Below, piece after piece: positions 11,594 through 21,437 of a stretch of 35,182 nt of DNA. The notes beneath the pieces were generated by a model. The model had not been told where the DNA came from, did no database searches, and saw only the letters and a program-made list of their open reading frames with translations. Numbering within the stretch: the first letter of the stretch is position 1; each line of letters begins with the position of its first letter. The position numbers and the translations under genes were made by a program. Origin of the DNA: Pragia fontium DSM 5563 = ATCC 49100 (lineage in GTDB: Bacteria; Pseudomonadota; Gammaproteobacteria; Enterobacterales; Enterobacteriaceae); contig NZ_FOLW01000019.1 of NCBI RefSeq assembly GCF_900112475.1, forward strand, positions 1-35,182, in the 5' to 3' direction.

Positions 11594-11622
11594 ATTATAC
11601 GATAACCCCACGCCTAATACAA
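11594..11622 (-). promoter_or_regulatory. rplKA promoter
   Basis: A perfect TATAAT (11594-11599) lies 17 bases downstream of TTGTAT (11617-11622) in the nusG-rplK spacer. It would start transcription about 90 bases before rplK, leaving a leader that includes the L1 site. Confidence 0.7.
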
Positions 11623-11653
11623 TATGATTATTCAATCACCACACGGTGCTTGA

Positions 11654-12199
11654 TTAGCCTTTCTCTACCTGACCGAAGTCTAGTTCAACTGGTGTTGCGC
11701 GACCAAAGATAGAAACCGATACTTTCAGACGGCTCTTCTCATAGTCAACTTCCTCAACCACACCGTTAAAGTCAGCAAATGGGCCATCATTAACGCGCAC
11801 CAGCTCACCCGGTTCAAATAGTGTTTTCGGCCGTGGCTTATCACCAACTTGTTGTAAGCGATTCATAATCGCATCGACTTCTTTATCACTAATTGGTGCC
11901 GGACGATCCGACGTTCCGCCAATGAAACCCATAACGCGTGGAATGCTGCGAACTAAATGCCATGTAGCATCGTTCATCGCCATCTGGACTAATACATAAC
12001 CAGGGAAGAATTTGCGTTCACTTTTACGACGTTGGCCACCGCGAATCTCAACAACCTCTTCGGTTGGAACCATCACTTCGCCAAACTGATCTTCCATCTC
12101 ATTCAGTTTGATGTGCTCACGCAAAGATTGCGCAACGCGACCTTCAAAACCGGAGAAAGCTTGAACTACGTACCAACGCTTTTTAGGGGCTTCAGACAT
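11654..12199 (-). CDS. nusG: Transcription termination/antitermination factor NusG
   Basis: The 181-residue protein (E. coli 181) has the NGN domain that binds RNA polymerase (start [39 protein letters not shown]) and the C-terminal KOW domain ([19 protein letters not shown]) that contacts Rho, NusE or the ribosome. It suppresses pausing and couples transcription to translation. Its start ATG lies one base after the secE stop, so secE and nusG form a coupled pair. A small stem (CACC/GGTG) follows the stop, before the rplK promoter; it has no clear T run. Confidence 0.98.
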   Translation of the reverse strand: MSEAPKKRWYVVQAFSGFEGRVAQSLREHIKLNEMEDQFGEVMVPTEEVVEIRGGQRRKSERKFFPGYVLVQMAMNDATWHLVRSIPRVMGFIGGTSDRPAPISDKEVDAIMNRLQQVGDKPRPKTLFEPGELVRVNDGPFADFNGVVEEVDYEKSRLKVSVSIFGRATPVELDFGQVEKG

Positions 12200-12200
12200 C

Positions 12201-12584
12201 TTAGAACCTCAGGCCAGTTATAAATGAGACCAAACGGACCAGAATACCATCCAGCCCCCATAGAATCAGTGACATCACGACAGTGACCGCAGCAACAATC
12301 AACGTTGTCTGTAGCGCTTCCTGACGCGTAGGCCAAATCACCTTGCGAACTTCAACGCGTGCAGCACGCGCAAACTCCAGTGTCGCTTTACCTTTCGCGG
12401 TAAATAACGCGATAGCAAAAGCAACGCCAATGATAGCAACGACGGCTATCGCACGCAGAGGTAAACTATATCCACGGTAAATATAATTACCCACAATAGC
12501 GGTAATCAGTAATGCCGCGACAATCACCCATTTAACTATTTCTAGTCCGCGCCCGTTTCCTTGAGCTTCGGTATTCGCACTCAT
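12201..12584 (-). CDS. secE: Preprotein translocase subunit SecE
   Basis: This 127-residue membrane protein is the three-segment enterobacterial form of SecE: hydrophobic helices near residues 18-35, 44-62 and 94-115. The essential amphipathic and third-helix region carries the conserved stretch [17 protein letters not shown] (about residues 77-93). SecE clamps SecY in the inner-membrane protein-conducting channel. It is the first gene of secE-nusG, behind its own promoter and the tuf terminator. Confidence 0.97.
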   Translation of the reverse strand: MSANTEAQGNGRGLEIVKWVIVAALLITAIVGNYIYRGYSLPLRAIAVVAIIGVAFAIALFTAKGKATLEFARAARVEVRKVIWPTRQEALQTTLIVAAVTVVMSLILWGLDGILVRLVSFITGLRF

Positions 12585-12627
12585 AAACCAACCTGTCAGT
12601 ATGACTTAAATAATTCACTCACCCCGC

Positions 12628-12636
12628 ATTATAGCA
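12628..12636 (-). promoter_or_regulatory. secE-nusG promoter, extended -10
   Basis: On the minus strand TGC directly precedes a perfect TATAAT, followed by GCGGGG. The extended -10 (TGN) can replace the -35 contact, and no good -35 is seen 17 bases upstream. It lies 44 bases before the secE start. Confidence 0.65.
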
Positions 12637-12773
12637 GAGCAACCAAGCCGAATGCTCGTTCTTCGGCATAATACGCCGTATCTGAGCCTATCTCACCCTA
12701 GCTCTCACTGACTTATACCAGAAAACAAGACAGAAAAACTTGATGAGATAGGTTCTTTTTATTCACAACGTTG

Positions 12774-12800
12774 AAAAAGGGCATCAAATGATGCCCTTTT
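12774..12800 (-). terminator. tuf terminator
   Basis: AAAAGGGCATCA (12775-12786) pairs with TGATGCCCTTTT (12789-12800). On the minus strand the stem ends in a T run, and it begins 20 bases after the tuf stop codon. The symmetric A and T tails would let it work in both directions. Confidence 0.9.
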
Positions 12801-12819
12801 AAAGCCTGCCGAGTCAATC

Positions 12820-14040
<1,221 letters not shown>

Positions 14041-14121
14041 TTAAACCACATTAACCAAGCAAAAGCTTGTAATAGCATGTTGAGGTGGAAGTAATCAGGG
14101 GGATAACCAGAGAAGGGAAAG

Positions 14122-14197
14122 TGGTGCTGATAGGCAGAGTCGAACTGCCGACCTCACCCTTACCAAGGGTGCGCTCTACCAACTGAGCTATATCAGC
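14122..14197 (-). tRNA. thrT: tRNA-Thr (anticodon GGT)
   Basis: A 76-base cloverleaf reads GCTGATATAGCTCAGTTGG at the 5' end, anticodon loop CTTGGTA with anticodon GGT, a TTCGACT T-loop, and an encoded CCA (14122-14124). It corresponds to E. coli thrT and is the last tRNA before tuf. Confidence 0.97.
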
Positions 14198-14200
14198 ACT

Positions 14201-14275
<75 letters not shown>

Positions 14276-14315
14276 AGTTCCGAACTCAGTGACCTGGTGC
14301 TTCAACACTCTAAAC

Positions 14316-14350
14316 TCGGTGGTGGGGGAGGAATGACTTCAGAAGCAGTG
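14316..14350 (-). repeat. tRNA-Tyr 3'-end remnant in the tyrU-glyT spacer
   Basis: The minus strand here reads ATTCCTCCCCCACCACC, which differs at only three positions from ATCCTTCTCCCACCACC at the 3' end of the adjacent tRNA-Tyr. Weaker likeness extends some 15 bases further into the T arm. No cloverleaf can be drawn, so it is a partial copy and not a gene. Confidence 0.6.
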
Positions 14351-14425
14351 ATAAACCTTAGTAGCTTATCGTGCTTTGCTGAGTGCTGAACTCCAAAGTG
14401 AAGCTCTTAACTCATCCCCTTTCAG

Positions 14426-14441
14426 GTGTCTTTTCAGACAC
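14426..14441 (-). other. Hairpin with GAAA loop downstream of tyrU
   Basis: On the minus strand GTGTCT-GAAA-AGACAC forms a perfect 6-bp stem with a GNRA-type loop, 38 bases past the tRNA-Tyr 3' end. The tyrU-glyT spacer (203 bases) is long for a tRNA operon, and this stem could help 3' processing of the precursor. Confidence 0.5.
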
Positions 14442-14478
14442 TGTATTGATGCCACATCGCGTCAACACAATCAAATAA

Positions 14479-14563
<85 letters not shown>

Positions 14564-14576
14564 CAGAATTCTTGAT

Positions 14577-14652
<76 letters not shown>

Positions 14653-14666
14653 ATCAAGTGCTGCGC

Positions 14667-14695
14667 ATTCTAGGGAGACATTACGAACGATGCAA
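14667..14695 (-). promoter_or_regulatory. Promoter of the thrU-tyrU-glyT-thrT-tuf operon
   Basis: TTGCAT (14690-14695) and TAGAAT (14667-14672) are separated by exactly 17 bases. The bases after the -10 are GCGCAG, the GC-rich discriminator typical of stable-RNA promoters under stringent control. An A/T-rich stretch lies upstream, where an UP element and Fis sites are expected. Confidence 0.85.
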
Positions 14696-15232
14696 CAAAA
14701 AATTTCACTTTAATGCGCTATCGCTCACTTTTTAATCAAACAAGCCTTTTTTTTACCCGTAAAGTATAGATTATAGCCAATCGTCATCACCACAGTGAAG
14801 AAAATTTAAACACTTTTTTTGCTGACTTTTAATCACCCTAATTTTTAGAGCACATTTCCTTCTTATTCCAAGAACCCGAACGATATCAAAGTGCTCCTTT
14901 TTTAACCTGATAATCAAAATCAACCAAAGTCTGACGCTTTAATGACATGTTATGAACGTTATCAGCCAGAGTTAGGTGCAGCCTGACACCTGATTGGTAT
15001 AGGAAGCGATTAATATTTTTATTATGCTATTGAACAGCATTACCGCAAACGATGAAAACCAGCGCTGATCAAACTTAAACTATCGTCGATTATTATTCCG
15101 TGCTTTCGATGCGCTTCACATTTCAGTACTGTGCCTCTTGTGCCTGGCCTCTAACGCTCTATAGTTCAAACAACGCTATGGCTACACTCAAACGCTTGGC
15201 ACCCTATTATTATCACCAGGGATTTGGTTGCA
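14696..15232. promoter_or_regulatory. Divergent spacer between the tRNA operon and atoS
   Basis: This stretch of about 530 bases has no gene on either strand. The left part is the upstream activating region of the tRNA promoter. On the right, TTGTGC (15138-15143) and TATAGT (15160-15165) with 16 bases between are a possible atoS promoter, a weak match. The middle is A/T-rich, with no clear repeat. Confidence 0.45.
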
Positions 15233-17083
15233 ATGTCTTCTCTTTACTCCGCCTTTAAACGATCTATTCAGACATGCCGACCGCATACCCTGCGTGGAAA
15301 AATGATGGTACTGGCTATTCTGATGGTGTCTTTGCCAACGCTAATCATTGGCTATCTGGTTGAAACCGAAGGGCGAGATGCCCTATTACAAGAAAAAAGA
15401 ATCAAACTCTCCGCCGTCACAAAATTACTAGACCAATCACTGGCAGATTCATTCAGCCTCTACGCCGACCTTCCTCGGGAACAGAGAATAAAAGCCCTGA
15501 ATCAAAAATTGGCACCGGAAACCGATAAGATAACAGGCGCTTTTTCCGGCGTAGGTGCTGGCTATTACAGCAAGGAACTGGATGCCATCATAACCTATGG
15601 CCCACAGGCTCTGCATGGTAATGCCGTCGGCGTAACCATTAAAGCCGATCATCCGGGACGTGAAGTGATGGCCAGCGGTGAACCGCTGGTTAAATGGGGT
15701 TCTCAGGTACGTGGCAATATCATGAACTCCATGATCCCGATTAAACGGGATAATCAGGTTATCGGTTATATCTGGGCCAACGAACTCTCTAACGATATCG
15801 ATCGTCAGGCGCTGGCCATGGATATCAAAATTATGTTCGTCCTCGTTATTGGCCTGCTGTTGAGTATCTGGATGATCGCCGTCTTCTCCCGCCGCTTTAC
15901 TACCGACATTGATACCATTAAAACTGGACTAACCGAGCTCTCATTGGATCTGAAAGCGACCATTCCCCCCATGAAGGGAGAAATGGGGGAGATATCCGAC
16001 AGCGTTAACGCCTTGTCCAGGGCCTTACGTGAAGCCAAAACCCTCAATGAATTAGTGATAGAAAGCGCCGCCGACGGCGTCATTTCCGTGGATATTCACG
16101 GCTGCGTCACCATGATTAATCCGGCGGCAGAAGGCATTACCGGCTACCGTAAAAAAGCGCTTATCGGTAGACCTTACGCCGAGATATTTGACAAGACCGA
16201 CTTCCATAGTCCGGTTTTAGATACCTTAATTCATGGTATCGATCATGTCGCACTCGAGGTGGAATACCCGGCTAAAGATCGCAAAATTCAGATTAGCGTT
16301 AGCACCAGCCAATTACACAATGCGCAGGGAGAAACGATTGGCGCACTGGTTATTTTCACCGATTTAACGGCCAAAAAAGAGGTTCAACGCCGCATTGAAC
16401 AGGCGGAAAGATTAGCCACACTGGGTGAATTAATGGCTGGAGTAGCCCATGAAGTCAGAAATCCACTCACCGCAATCAGCGGGTTCGTGCAAATACTCAG
16501 GGATAGCGAGCAAGACCCACAACGTCGAGAATATACCCAGATTATTCTTAAAGAGGTTAATTCCATTAATCGGGTTATTCAGCAACTGCTGGACTTTGCC
16601 CGGCCACGCCCAAGCCTTTACCAGCAAGTAAATTTAAATCAATTGATTAACCAAACGTTAATTCTGGTGAAAACTAAAGGTATTGAGGTACGCATCGATT
16701 TTATTCTGGAGCTGGAACAACATCTGCCGGATATTGAAGCCGATGGCGAGCTGTTAAAACAGGTACTGCTTAACCTATTGATTAACGCCGTACAGTCTAT
16801 CGCTACCAGAGGTAAGATAATGATTACCACCCGCTCTCGAGACCAGTATTGGCAAGAAATAACCATTCAAGATACTGGTTGCGGCATTGGCGATGACATC
16901 AAATCCAAAATTTTTGATCCATTCTATACCACCAAACCGTCCGGTACCGGGCTGGGGTTATCCATCAGCCACCGAATTATTACCGCTCACGACGGCGATA
17001 TTACCCTGAACAGTCAACTAAATCAGGGAACCACATTTACTCTTGTTCTACCGGTTAAACATGGCGAAGGAAATCCGTTATGA
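15233..17083 (+). CDS. atoS: Sensor histidine kinase AtoS
   Basis: The 616-residue kinase aligns with E. coli AtoS (608), including the extracytoplasmic motif VGVTIKADHPGREVM. Order: membrane segment (about 24-42), periplasmic sensor domain with PLPREQRIKALN-like and GAGYYSKELDAIITYGP blocks, second membrane segment (199-218), HAMP, PAS (269-382), HisKA with the phosphoacceptor H406 in AHEVRNPLT, and an ATPase domain with N518, DTGCGIG and GTGLGLS. It senses acetoacetate-type signals and phosphorylates AtoC. I prefer the ATG at 15233 over the TTG at 15224, because the AGGGA ribosome site (15218-15222) is 10 bases before the ATG but only 1 before the TTG. Its stop overlaps the atoC start by 4 bases. 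Confidence 0.95.
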   Translation: MSSLYSAFKRSIQTCRPHTLRGKMMVLAILMVSLPTLIIGYLVETEGRDALLQEKRIKLSAVTKLLDQSLADSFSLYADLPREQRIKALNQKLAPETDKITGAFSGVGAGYYSKELDAIITYGPQALHGNAVGVTIKADHPGREVMASGEPLVKWGSQVRGNIMNSMIPIKRDNQVIGYIWANELSNDIDRQALAMDIKIMFVLVIGLLLSIWMIAVFSRRFTTDIDTIKTGLTELSLDLKATIPPMKGEMGEISDSVNALSRALREAKTLNELVIESAADGVISVDIHGCVTMINPAAEGITGYRKKALIGRPYAEIFDKTDFHSPVLDTLIHGIDHVALEVEYPAKDRKIQISVSTSQLHNAQGETIGALVIFTDLTAKKEVQRRIEQAERLATLGELMAGVAHEVRNPLTAISGFVQILRDSEQDPQRREYTQIILKEVNSINRVIQQLLDFARPRPSLYQQVNLNQLINQTLILVKTKGIEVRIDFILELEQHLPDIEADGELLKQVLLNLLINAVQSIATRGKIMITTRSRDQYWQEITIQDTGCGIGDDIKSKIFDPFYTTKPSGTGLGLSISHRIITAHDGDITLNSQLNQGTTFTLVLPVKHGEGNPL

Positions 17084-18456
17084 AAAAATCTTATCGTATT
17101 CTGATCGTGGACGATGAAGAAAACGTTCGCCGTATGTTAGCCACCGTTTTTACTCACGATAACCATCAGGTTATCTGTGCTGAAGATGGGCAGCAGGCGT
17201 TAGAATTATTTCAACAGCAAACGCCCGACGTCGTGTTAATGGATATTCGCATGCCTAAGCTCAACGGCATGGAAGCCCTGCAAGTGATGCGTCAGCTCAA
17301 TCAAGATACGCCGATTATTTTAATGACTGCCTACGCCGCGGTGGAAACCGCCGTTGAGGCACTTCGACTAGGGGCGTTCGATTACGTTATCAAACCCTTC
17401 GATCTGGATGAGCTAAAAATCATGATCGGACGGGCTATGCAGCTACGGGAAATGAAACAGGAGATCAACCTGCTTCATCGCGCCCTATCCGATAGCTATC
17501 AGTGGGATCGGATTTTAACCAACAGTCCAAAAATGATGGAGCTGTGCCGAGATACCGCCAAAATCGCCCAGAGTAACGCCAGCGTCTTGATTACCGGCGA
17601 AAGCGGTACCGGCAAGGAACTAATCGCCAAAGCAATTCACTACAATAGTCCACGAGCCAAAGGCCCATTTATAAAAATTAACTGTGGCGCACTACCGGAA
17701 TCCTTACTAGAAAGCGAGCTGTTTGGTCATGAGAAAGGTGCCTTTACCGGAGCACAAACTCAGCGTCAGGGACTATTTGAACGGGCTAATCAGGGAACCT
17801 TGCTGTTAGATGAAGTTGGGGAAATGCCCCATAACCTACAGGTTAAACTCCTGCGGGTACTACAAGAGAGAGAGTTTGAACGCTTGGGCGGCAGCCAAAC
17901 CATTAAAACTGATATCCGCCTGATTGCGGCAACTAACCGTAATCTGTCAGCCATGGTAGAACAAGGGGAATTCCGTCGAGATCTGTTTTATCGCCTAAAC
18001 GTCATGCATCTTTCCCCTATTCCACTTCGTGAACGCCCGGAAGATATCTCACTCTTGGCTCAGCACTTTGTCCAAAAATTCAGTGCAGAAAATGGCAAAG
18101 AAATTGTCGAGCTCGATCCCAGTACGCTGACTATTTTGGAAGCCTATCCATGGCCGGGCAACGTCAGGGAATTGTCTAATGCTATTGAGCGAGCGGTCAT
18201 CATGAGCACCGGATTTATTATCTTCCCGGATGAACTGCCAGAGCACCTACAACAACAGTTAAACGTTCCCCATCTCAGTGAATCAACCAATACGCTAACC
18301 GGACATACGCTGAAAGAGAATTTAAAAGCTTACGAACGTGAATTAATTTGCACAGCACTGGGCAACAATCAGGGAAACCGCGTGCAAACCGCACGAGTAC
18401 TGGGTATCAGCCGTCGGGCGCTGATGTATAAACTACAGGAATATCATATCGAATAA
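17080..18456 (+). CDS. atoC: Sigma-54-dependent response regulator AtoC
   Basis: The 458-residue NtrC-type activator (E. coli AtoC 461) has a receiver domain with D11/D12, phosphoacceptor D55 in LMDIRMPKLNG, T83 and K105. The AAA+ domain carries Walker A GESGTGKE (173-180), the sigma-54 contact loop GAFTGA (220-225) and the RLIAATNRNL region. A Fis-type helix-turn-helix (NRVQTARVLGISRRALMYKL) ends the protein. It activates atoDAEB from the palindromic enhancer at 18555-18578. The ATG overlaps the atoS stop (ATGA), so the pair is translationally coupled. Confidence 0.96.
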   Translation: MKKSYRILIVDDEENVRRMLATVFTHDNHQVICAEDGQQALELFQQQTPDVVLMDIRMPKLNGMEALQVMRQLNQDTPIILMTAYAAVETAVEALRLGAFDYVIKPFDLDELKIMIGRAMQLREMKQEINLLHRALSDSYQWDRILTNSPKMMELCRDTAKIAQSNASVLITGESGTGKELIAKAIHYNSPRAKGPFIKINCGALPESLLESELFGHEKGAFTGAQTQRQGLFERANQGTLLLDEVGEMPHNLQVKLLRVLQEREFERLGGSQTIKTDIRLIAATNRNLSAMVEQGEFRRDLFYRLNVMHLSPIPLRERPEDISLLAQHFVQKFSAENGKEIVELDPSTLTILEAYPWPGNVRELSNAIERAVIMSTGFIIFPDELPEHLQQQLNVPHLSESTNTLTGHTLKENLKAYERELICTALGNNQGNRVQTARVLGISRRALMYKLQEYHIE

Positions 18457-18505
18457 CCATTCGATAGCCTTACCGCTACCGCTCACTCCATAACAATATC
18501 TCATG

Positions 18506-18527
18506 CCCCTGATTTATCAGGGGTCTT
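18506..18527 (+). terminator. Weak terminator after atoC
   Basis: CCCCTGA (18506-18512) pairs with TCAGGGG (18517-18523) around TTTA, followed by TCTTTGCATT. The stem is good but the T run is poor, so some read-through into atoDAEB is possible. Confidence 0.6.
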
Positions 18528-18554
18528 TGCATTATTTAGCGATCAGACAAAATA

Positions 18555-18578
18555 TGCACACCTGTGCAAAAATTTGCA
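18555..18578 (+). promoter_or_regulatory. AtoC enhancer: two overlapping palindromes
   Basis: TGCACA-CC-TGTGCA (18555-18568) and TGCAAA-AA-TTTGCA (18565-18578) are both perfect 6-2-6 inverted repeats sharing 4 bases. They are centred about 160 bases upstream of the predicted atoD transcription start. E. coli AtoC binds a pair of TGCA-containing palindromes upstream of atoD, so I assign these to AtoC. Confidence 0.8.
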
Positions 18579-18648
18579 CTCTTGTTCCAGCCTATTATGC
18601 TTGCTTGATCGTTTCAATTCATTAAAACCATTCATTTAATCTTTTACT

Positions 18649-18661
18649 TATCAATAAATTA
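18649..18661 (+). promoter_or_regulatory. IHF consensus site in the atoD promoter region
   Basis: TATCAATAAATTA matches the IHF consensus WATCAANNNNTTR at every defined base. It lies between the AtoC palindromes and the sigma-54 promoter, where DNA bending would bring the activator to the polymerase. Confidence 0.65.
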
Positions 18662-18699
18662 ATAGAATAACATCGAAAAAAAACCATAAAAAACATAAC

Positions 18700-18715
18700 T
18701 GGCACAACCATTGCA
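18700..18715 (+). promoter_or_regulatory. Sigma-54 promoter of atoDAEB
   Basis: TGGCACAACCATTGCA has the -24 GG (18701-18702) and the -12 GC (18713-18714) with the required 10 bases between, and matches the TGGCAC-N5-TTGCA consensus fully. Transcription should start near 18726, about 38 bases before atoD. Confidence 0.92.
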
Positions 18716-18763
18716 ATTCCTTAATTGAGTCCGAATTCGGATATCAAAACATAAGGAATAACG

Positions 18764-19423
18764 ATGAAAAATAAACATATTGATATACAGCAAGCTGCTG
18801 AATATTTTCGTGATGGCATGACCATCATGGTTGGCGGTTTTATGGGTGTGGGCACACCGCCACGTCTGGTGGAGGCACTACTCAATTCAGGTGTTAAAGA
18901 TTTAACCATCATTGCTAACGATACCGCTTTTGTTGATACCGGTATTGGTCCGTTAGTGGTCAACGGTCGGGTGAAGAAAGTCATCGCTTCACACATTGGT
19001 ACTAACCCGGAAACCGGTCGTCGCATGATCGCTGGTGAAATGGAAGTCGAACTGGTTCCTCAAGGCACGCTGATTGAACAAATTCGCTGCGGCGGTGCTG
19101 GTTTAGGTGGCTTCTTAACCCCCACCGGCGTCGGTACCGTGGTTGAAGAAGGTAAACAAAAAATCACCATTGCGGATACCGAATACCTGCTGGAACTCCC
19201 TCTGCGCGCCGATTTGGCGCTGATTCAGGCACATATTGCCGACCATCAAGGCAATCTGGTTTATCAAATGACCGCCCGTAACTTCAACCCGTTAATCGCG
19301 CTGGCTGCTGATGTGGTTATTGCGGAACCGGACAGTCTGGTTGCCGTTGGTGATATCTCTCCGGATCAGGTGATGACCCCCGGTGCCCTGATCGATCACA
19401 TTGTTTGCCCGAAGGAGTGCTAA
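18764..19423 (+). CDS. atoD: Acetate CoA-transferase (acetoacetyl-CoA transferase) alpha subunit
   Basis: The 219-residue product aligns with E. coli AtoD (220) from [18 protein letters not shown] through [14 protein letters not shown] to [10 protein letters not shown]. With AtoA it moves CoA from acetyl-CoA to acetoacetate or short-chain fatty acids, activating them in the cytoplasm. The GGFMGVGTP loop is the alpha-subunit signature of class I CoA-transferases. It is the first gene of the operon behind the sigma-54 promoter, and is followed after 2 bases by atoA. Confidence 0.96.
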   Translation: MKNKHIDIQQAAEYFRDGMTIMVGGFMGVGTPPRLVEALLNSGVKDLTIIANDTAFVDTGIGPLVVNGRVKKVIASHIGTNPETGRRMIAGEMEVELVPQGTLIEQIRCGGAGLGGFLTPTGVGTVVEEGKQKITIADTEYLLELPLRADLALIQAHIADHQGNLVYQMTARNFNPLIALAADVVIAEPDSLVAVGDISPDQVMTPGALIDHIVCPKEC

Positions 19424-19425
19424 TC

Positions 19426-20091
19426 ATGAATGCTAAAGAACTTATCGCACGCCGCGTTGCCCTTGAACTACACGACGGAGATATCGTCAATCTGGGCATT
19501 GGCCTACCCACTCAAGTGGTTAACTACTTACCAACCGATATCCACATTACCCTACAGTCTGAGAACGGCTTTCTGGGTCTCGGTCCAGTAACCGAAGCCC
19601 ATCCGAATCTGGTTAACGCCGGTGGTCAACCTTGTGGCATGTTGCCGGGTGCAGCCATGTTTGACAGCGCTTTCTCATTTGCTTTGATTCGCGGTGGTCA
19701 CGTTGATGCCAGCGTCCTCGGCGGCTTACAGGTCGATCAGGGTGCCAATCTGGCTAACTGGATGGTACCGGGAAAAATGGTACCGGGTATGGGAGGTGCG
19801 ATGGATCTGGTCACCGGCGCTCGTCGAGTGATTATCGCGATGGAACACTGCGCTAAAGACGGTTCCTCCAAAATTCTCAAGCAGTGCACCCTGCCATTAA
19901 CCGCCAAAAACAAAGTCAGCATGATTGTCACTGAACTGGGCGTTTTCAACTTTGAAAATGGCTCTCTGGTGTTAAAAGAACATGCACCGGGCGTAACGCT
20001 GGAAACCATCCGTGAGAAAACTGAGGCCGACTTTATTGTGGCGCCAGATTTCAAACCAATGCCTATCGTGGTTGAGGAAGGTGTCGCATGA
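19426..20091 (+). CDS. atoA: Acetate CoA-transferase (acetoacetyl-CoA transferase) beta subunit
   Basis: The product has 221 residues (E. coli AtoA 216). The catalytic glutamate that forms the CoA thioester is E46, in the signature QSENGFLGLGP; downstream blocks AGGQPCGMLPGAAMFDSA and VPGKMVPGMGGAMDLV are conserved. I chose ATG 19426, with AAGGAG 8 bases upstream, instead of an in-frame ATG 21 bases earlier that would lie inside atoD. The C-terminus is a few residues longer than in E. coli. Its stop overlaps the atoE start (ATGA). Confidence 0.96.
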   Translation: MNAKELIARRVALELHDGDIVNLGIGLPTQVVNYLPTDIHITLQSENGFLGLGPVTEAHPNLVNAGGQPCGMLPGAAMFDSAFSFALIRGGHVDASVLGGLQVDQGANLANWMVPGKMVPGMGGAMDLVTGARRVIIAMEHCAKDGSSKILKQCTLPLTAKNKVSMIVTELGVFNFENGSLVLKEHAPGVTLETIREKTEADFIVAPDFKPMPIVVEEGVA

Positions 20092-21410
20092 TCGGCCGCA
20101 TATCGAAGTTTTTAACCGGATTTGTCAGCCGTTACCTGCCCGATCCACTCATTTTCGCCATGTTGTTGACCATGTTCACATTTGTGATCGCCCTGGCTCT
20201 GACCCCACATACCCCTATTGATATGGTTCAAATGTGGGGTAACGGCTTCTGGAACCTGCTTGGTTTCGGTATGCAAATGGCATTAATTATCGTCACCGGA
20301 CATGCGCTAGCCAGCTCTGCGCCGGTGAAGAAAATCCTTAAGTTAACCGCTTCTGCCGCCAAAACGCCGGCTCAGGGCGTTATGCTGGTTACCTTCTTTG
20401 GTTCGGTGGCCTGCGTTATTAACTGGGGATTTGGTCTGGTCGTTGGCGCCATGTTCGCCCGTGAAGTGGCACGTCGGGTCAAGGGCTCTGACTACCCGCT
20501 GTTGATTGCCTGTGCTTACATCGGCTTTCTAACCTGGGGTGGTGGTCTCTCCGGCTCTATGCCGTTACTGGCAGCAACCCCGGGCAATCCGGTTGAGCAT
20601 ATCGCCGGTCTGATTCCTGTTTCCCAAACTATCTTCACCGGTTACAACATCTTTATCACCTTAACGCTGATTATCGTGATGCCATTTGTTACCCGCATGA
20701 TGATGCCAAAACCGGGTGATATCATCACCATCGATCCTGCGCTATTGCAGGAAGAAGCTGACTTCCAGAAAAAATTACCTGCTGATGCACCTGTTGCAGA
20801 GAAAATGGAAGAAAGCCGGATTATTGCCTTTATTATCGGGGCATTAGGTATTGCCTATCTGGGTATGTACTTCTGGGAAAAAGGCTTCAATATCACCATT
20901 AACACCGTCAACATGATGTTTATGATTGCCGGCCTGCTGCTGCATAAAACACCGATGGCTTATATGCGTGCGATCTCCGCCGCAACTCGGAGCACCGCCG
21001 GTATTTTGGTTCAGTTTCCGTTCTATGCCGGTATCCAACTGATGATGGAACACTCCGGTCTGGGTGGATTAATTACCGAATGGTTTATCAGCGTTGCCAA
21101 TAAAGACACCTTCCCCATTATGACCTTCTTTAGCTCCGCATTGATTAACTTTGCCGTGCCATCAGGCGGTGGTCACTGGGTTATTCAAGGTCCATTCGTT
21201 ATGCCTGCTGCACAAGCGCTGGGCGCTGACTTAGGTAAATCAGCCATGGCCATTGCCTATGGTGAACAGTGGATGAATATGGCACAGCCATTCTGGGCGC
21301 TGCCTGCACTGGCGATTGCCGGACTGGGTGTTCGGGACATTATGGGTTACTGCGTAACCGCCCTGCTGTTCTCCGGTCTGATATTTGTTATCGGCCTCAC
21401 GGTATTTTGA
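20088..21410 (+). CDS. atoE: Short-chain fatty acid transporter AtoE
   Basis: This hydrophobic protein of 440 residues has the same length as E. coli AtoE and is collinear with it. It has about ten or more membrane segments, with conserved loops GFGMQMALIIVTGHALASSAPVK (in part), INWGFGLVVGAMFAREVAR and NFAVPSGGGHWVIQGPF. The family (AtoE/SCFA transporters) imports butyrate-like acids across the inner membrane. It supplies substrate to AtoDA, with which it is co-transcribed and overlaps by 4 bases. Confidence 0.95.
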   Translation: MIGRISKFLTGFVSRYLPDPLIFAMLLTMFTFVIALALTPHTPIDMVQMWGNGFWNLLGFGMQMALIIVTGHALASSAPVKKILKLTASAAKTPAQGVMLVTFFGSVACVINWGFGLVVGAMFAREVARRVKGSDYPLLIACAYIGFLTWGGGLSGSMPLLAATPGNPVEHIAGLIPVSQTIFTGYNIFITLTLIIVMPFVTRMMMPKPGDIITIDPALLQEEADFQKKLPADAPVAEKMEESRIIAFIIGALGIAYLGMYFWEKGFNITINTVNMMFMIAGLLLHKTPMAYMRAISAATRSTAGILVQFPFYAGIQLMMEHSGLGGLITEWFISVANKDTFPIMTFFSSALINFAVPSGGGHWVIQGPFVMPAAQALGADLGKSAMAIAYGEQWMNMAQPFWALPALAIAGLGVRDIMGYCVTALLFSGLIFVIGLTVF

Positions 21411-21437
21411 CGCTAATTTGGAATAAGGAATTGAGTT

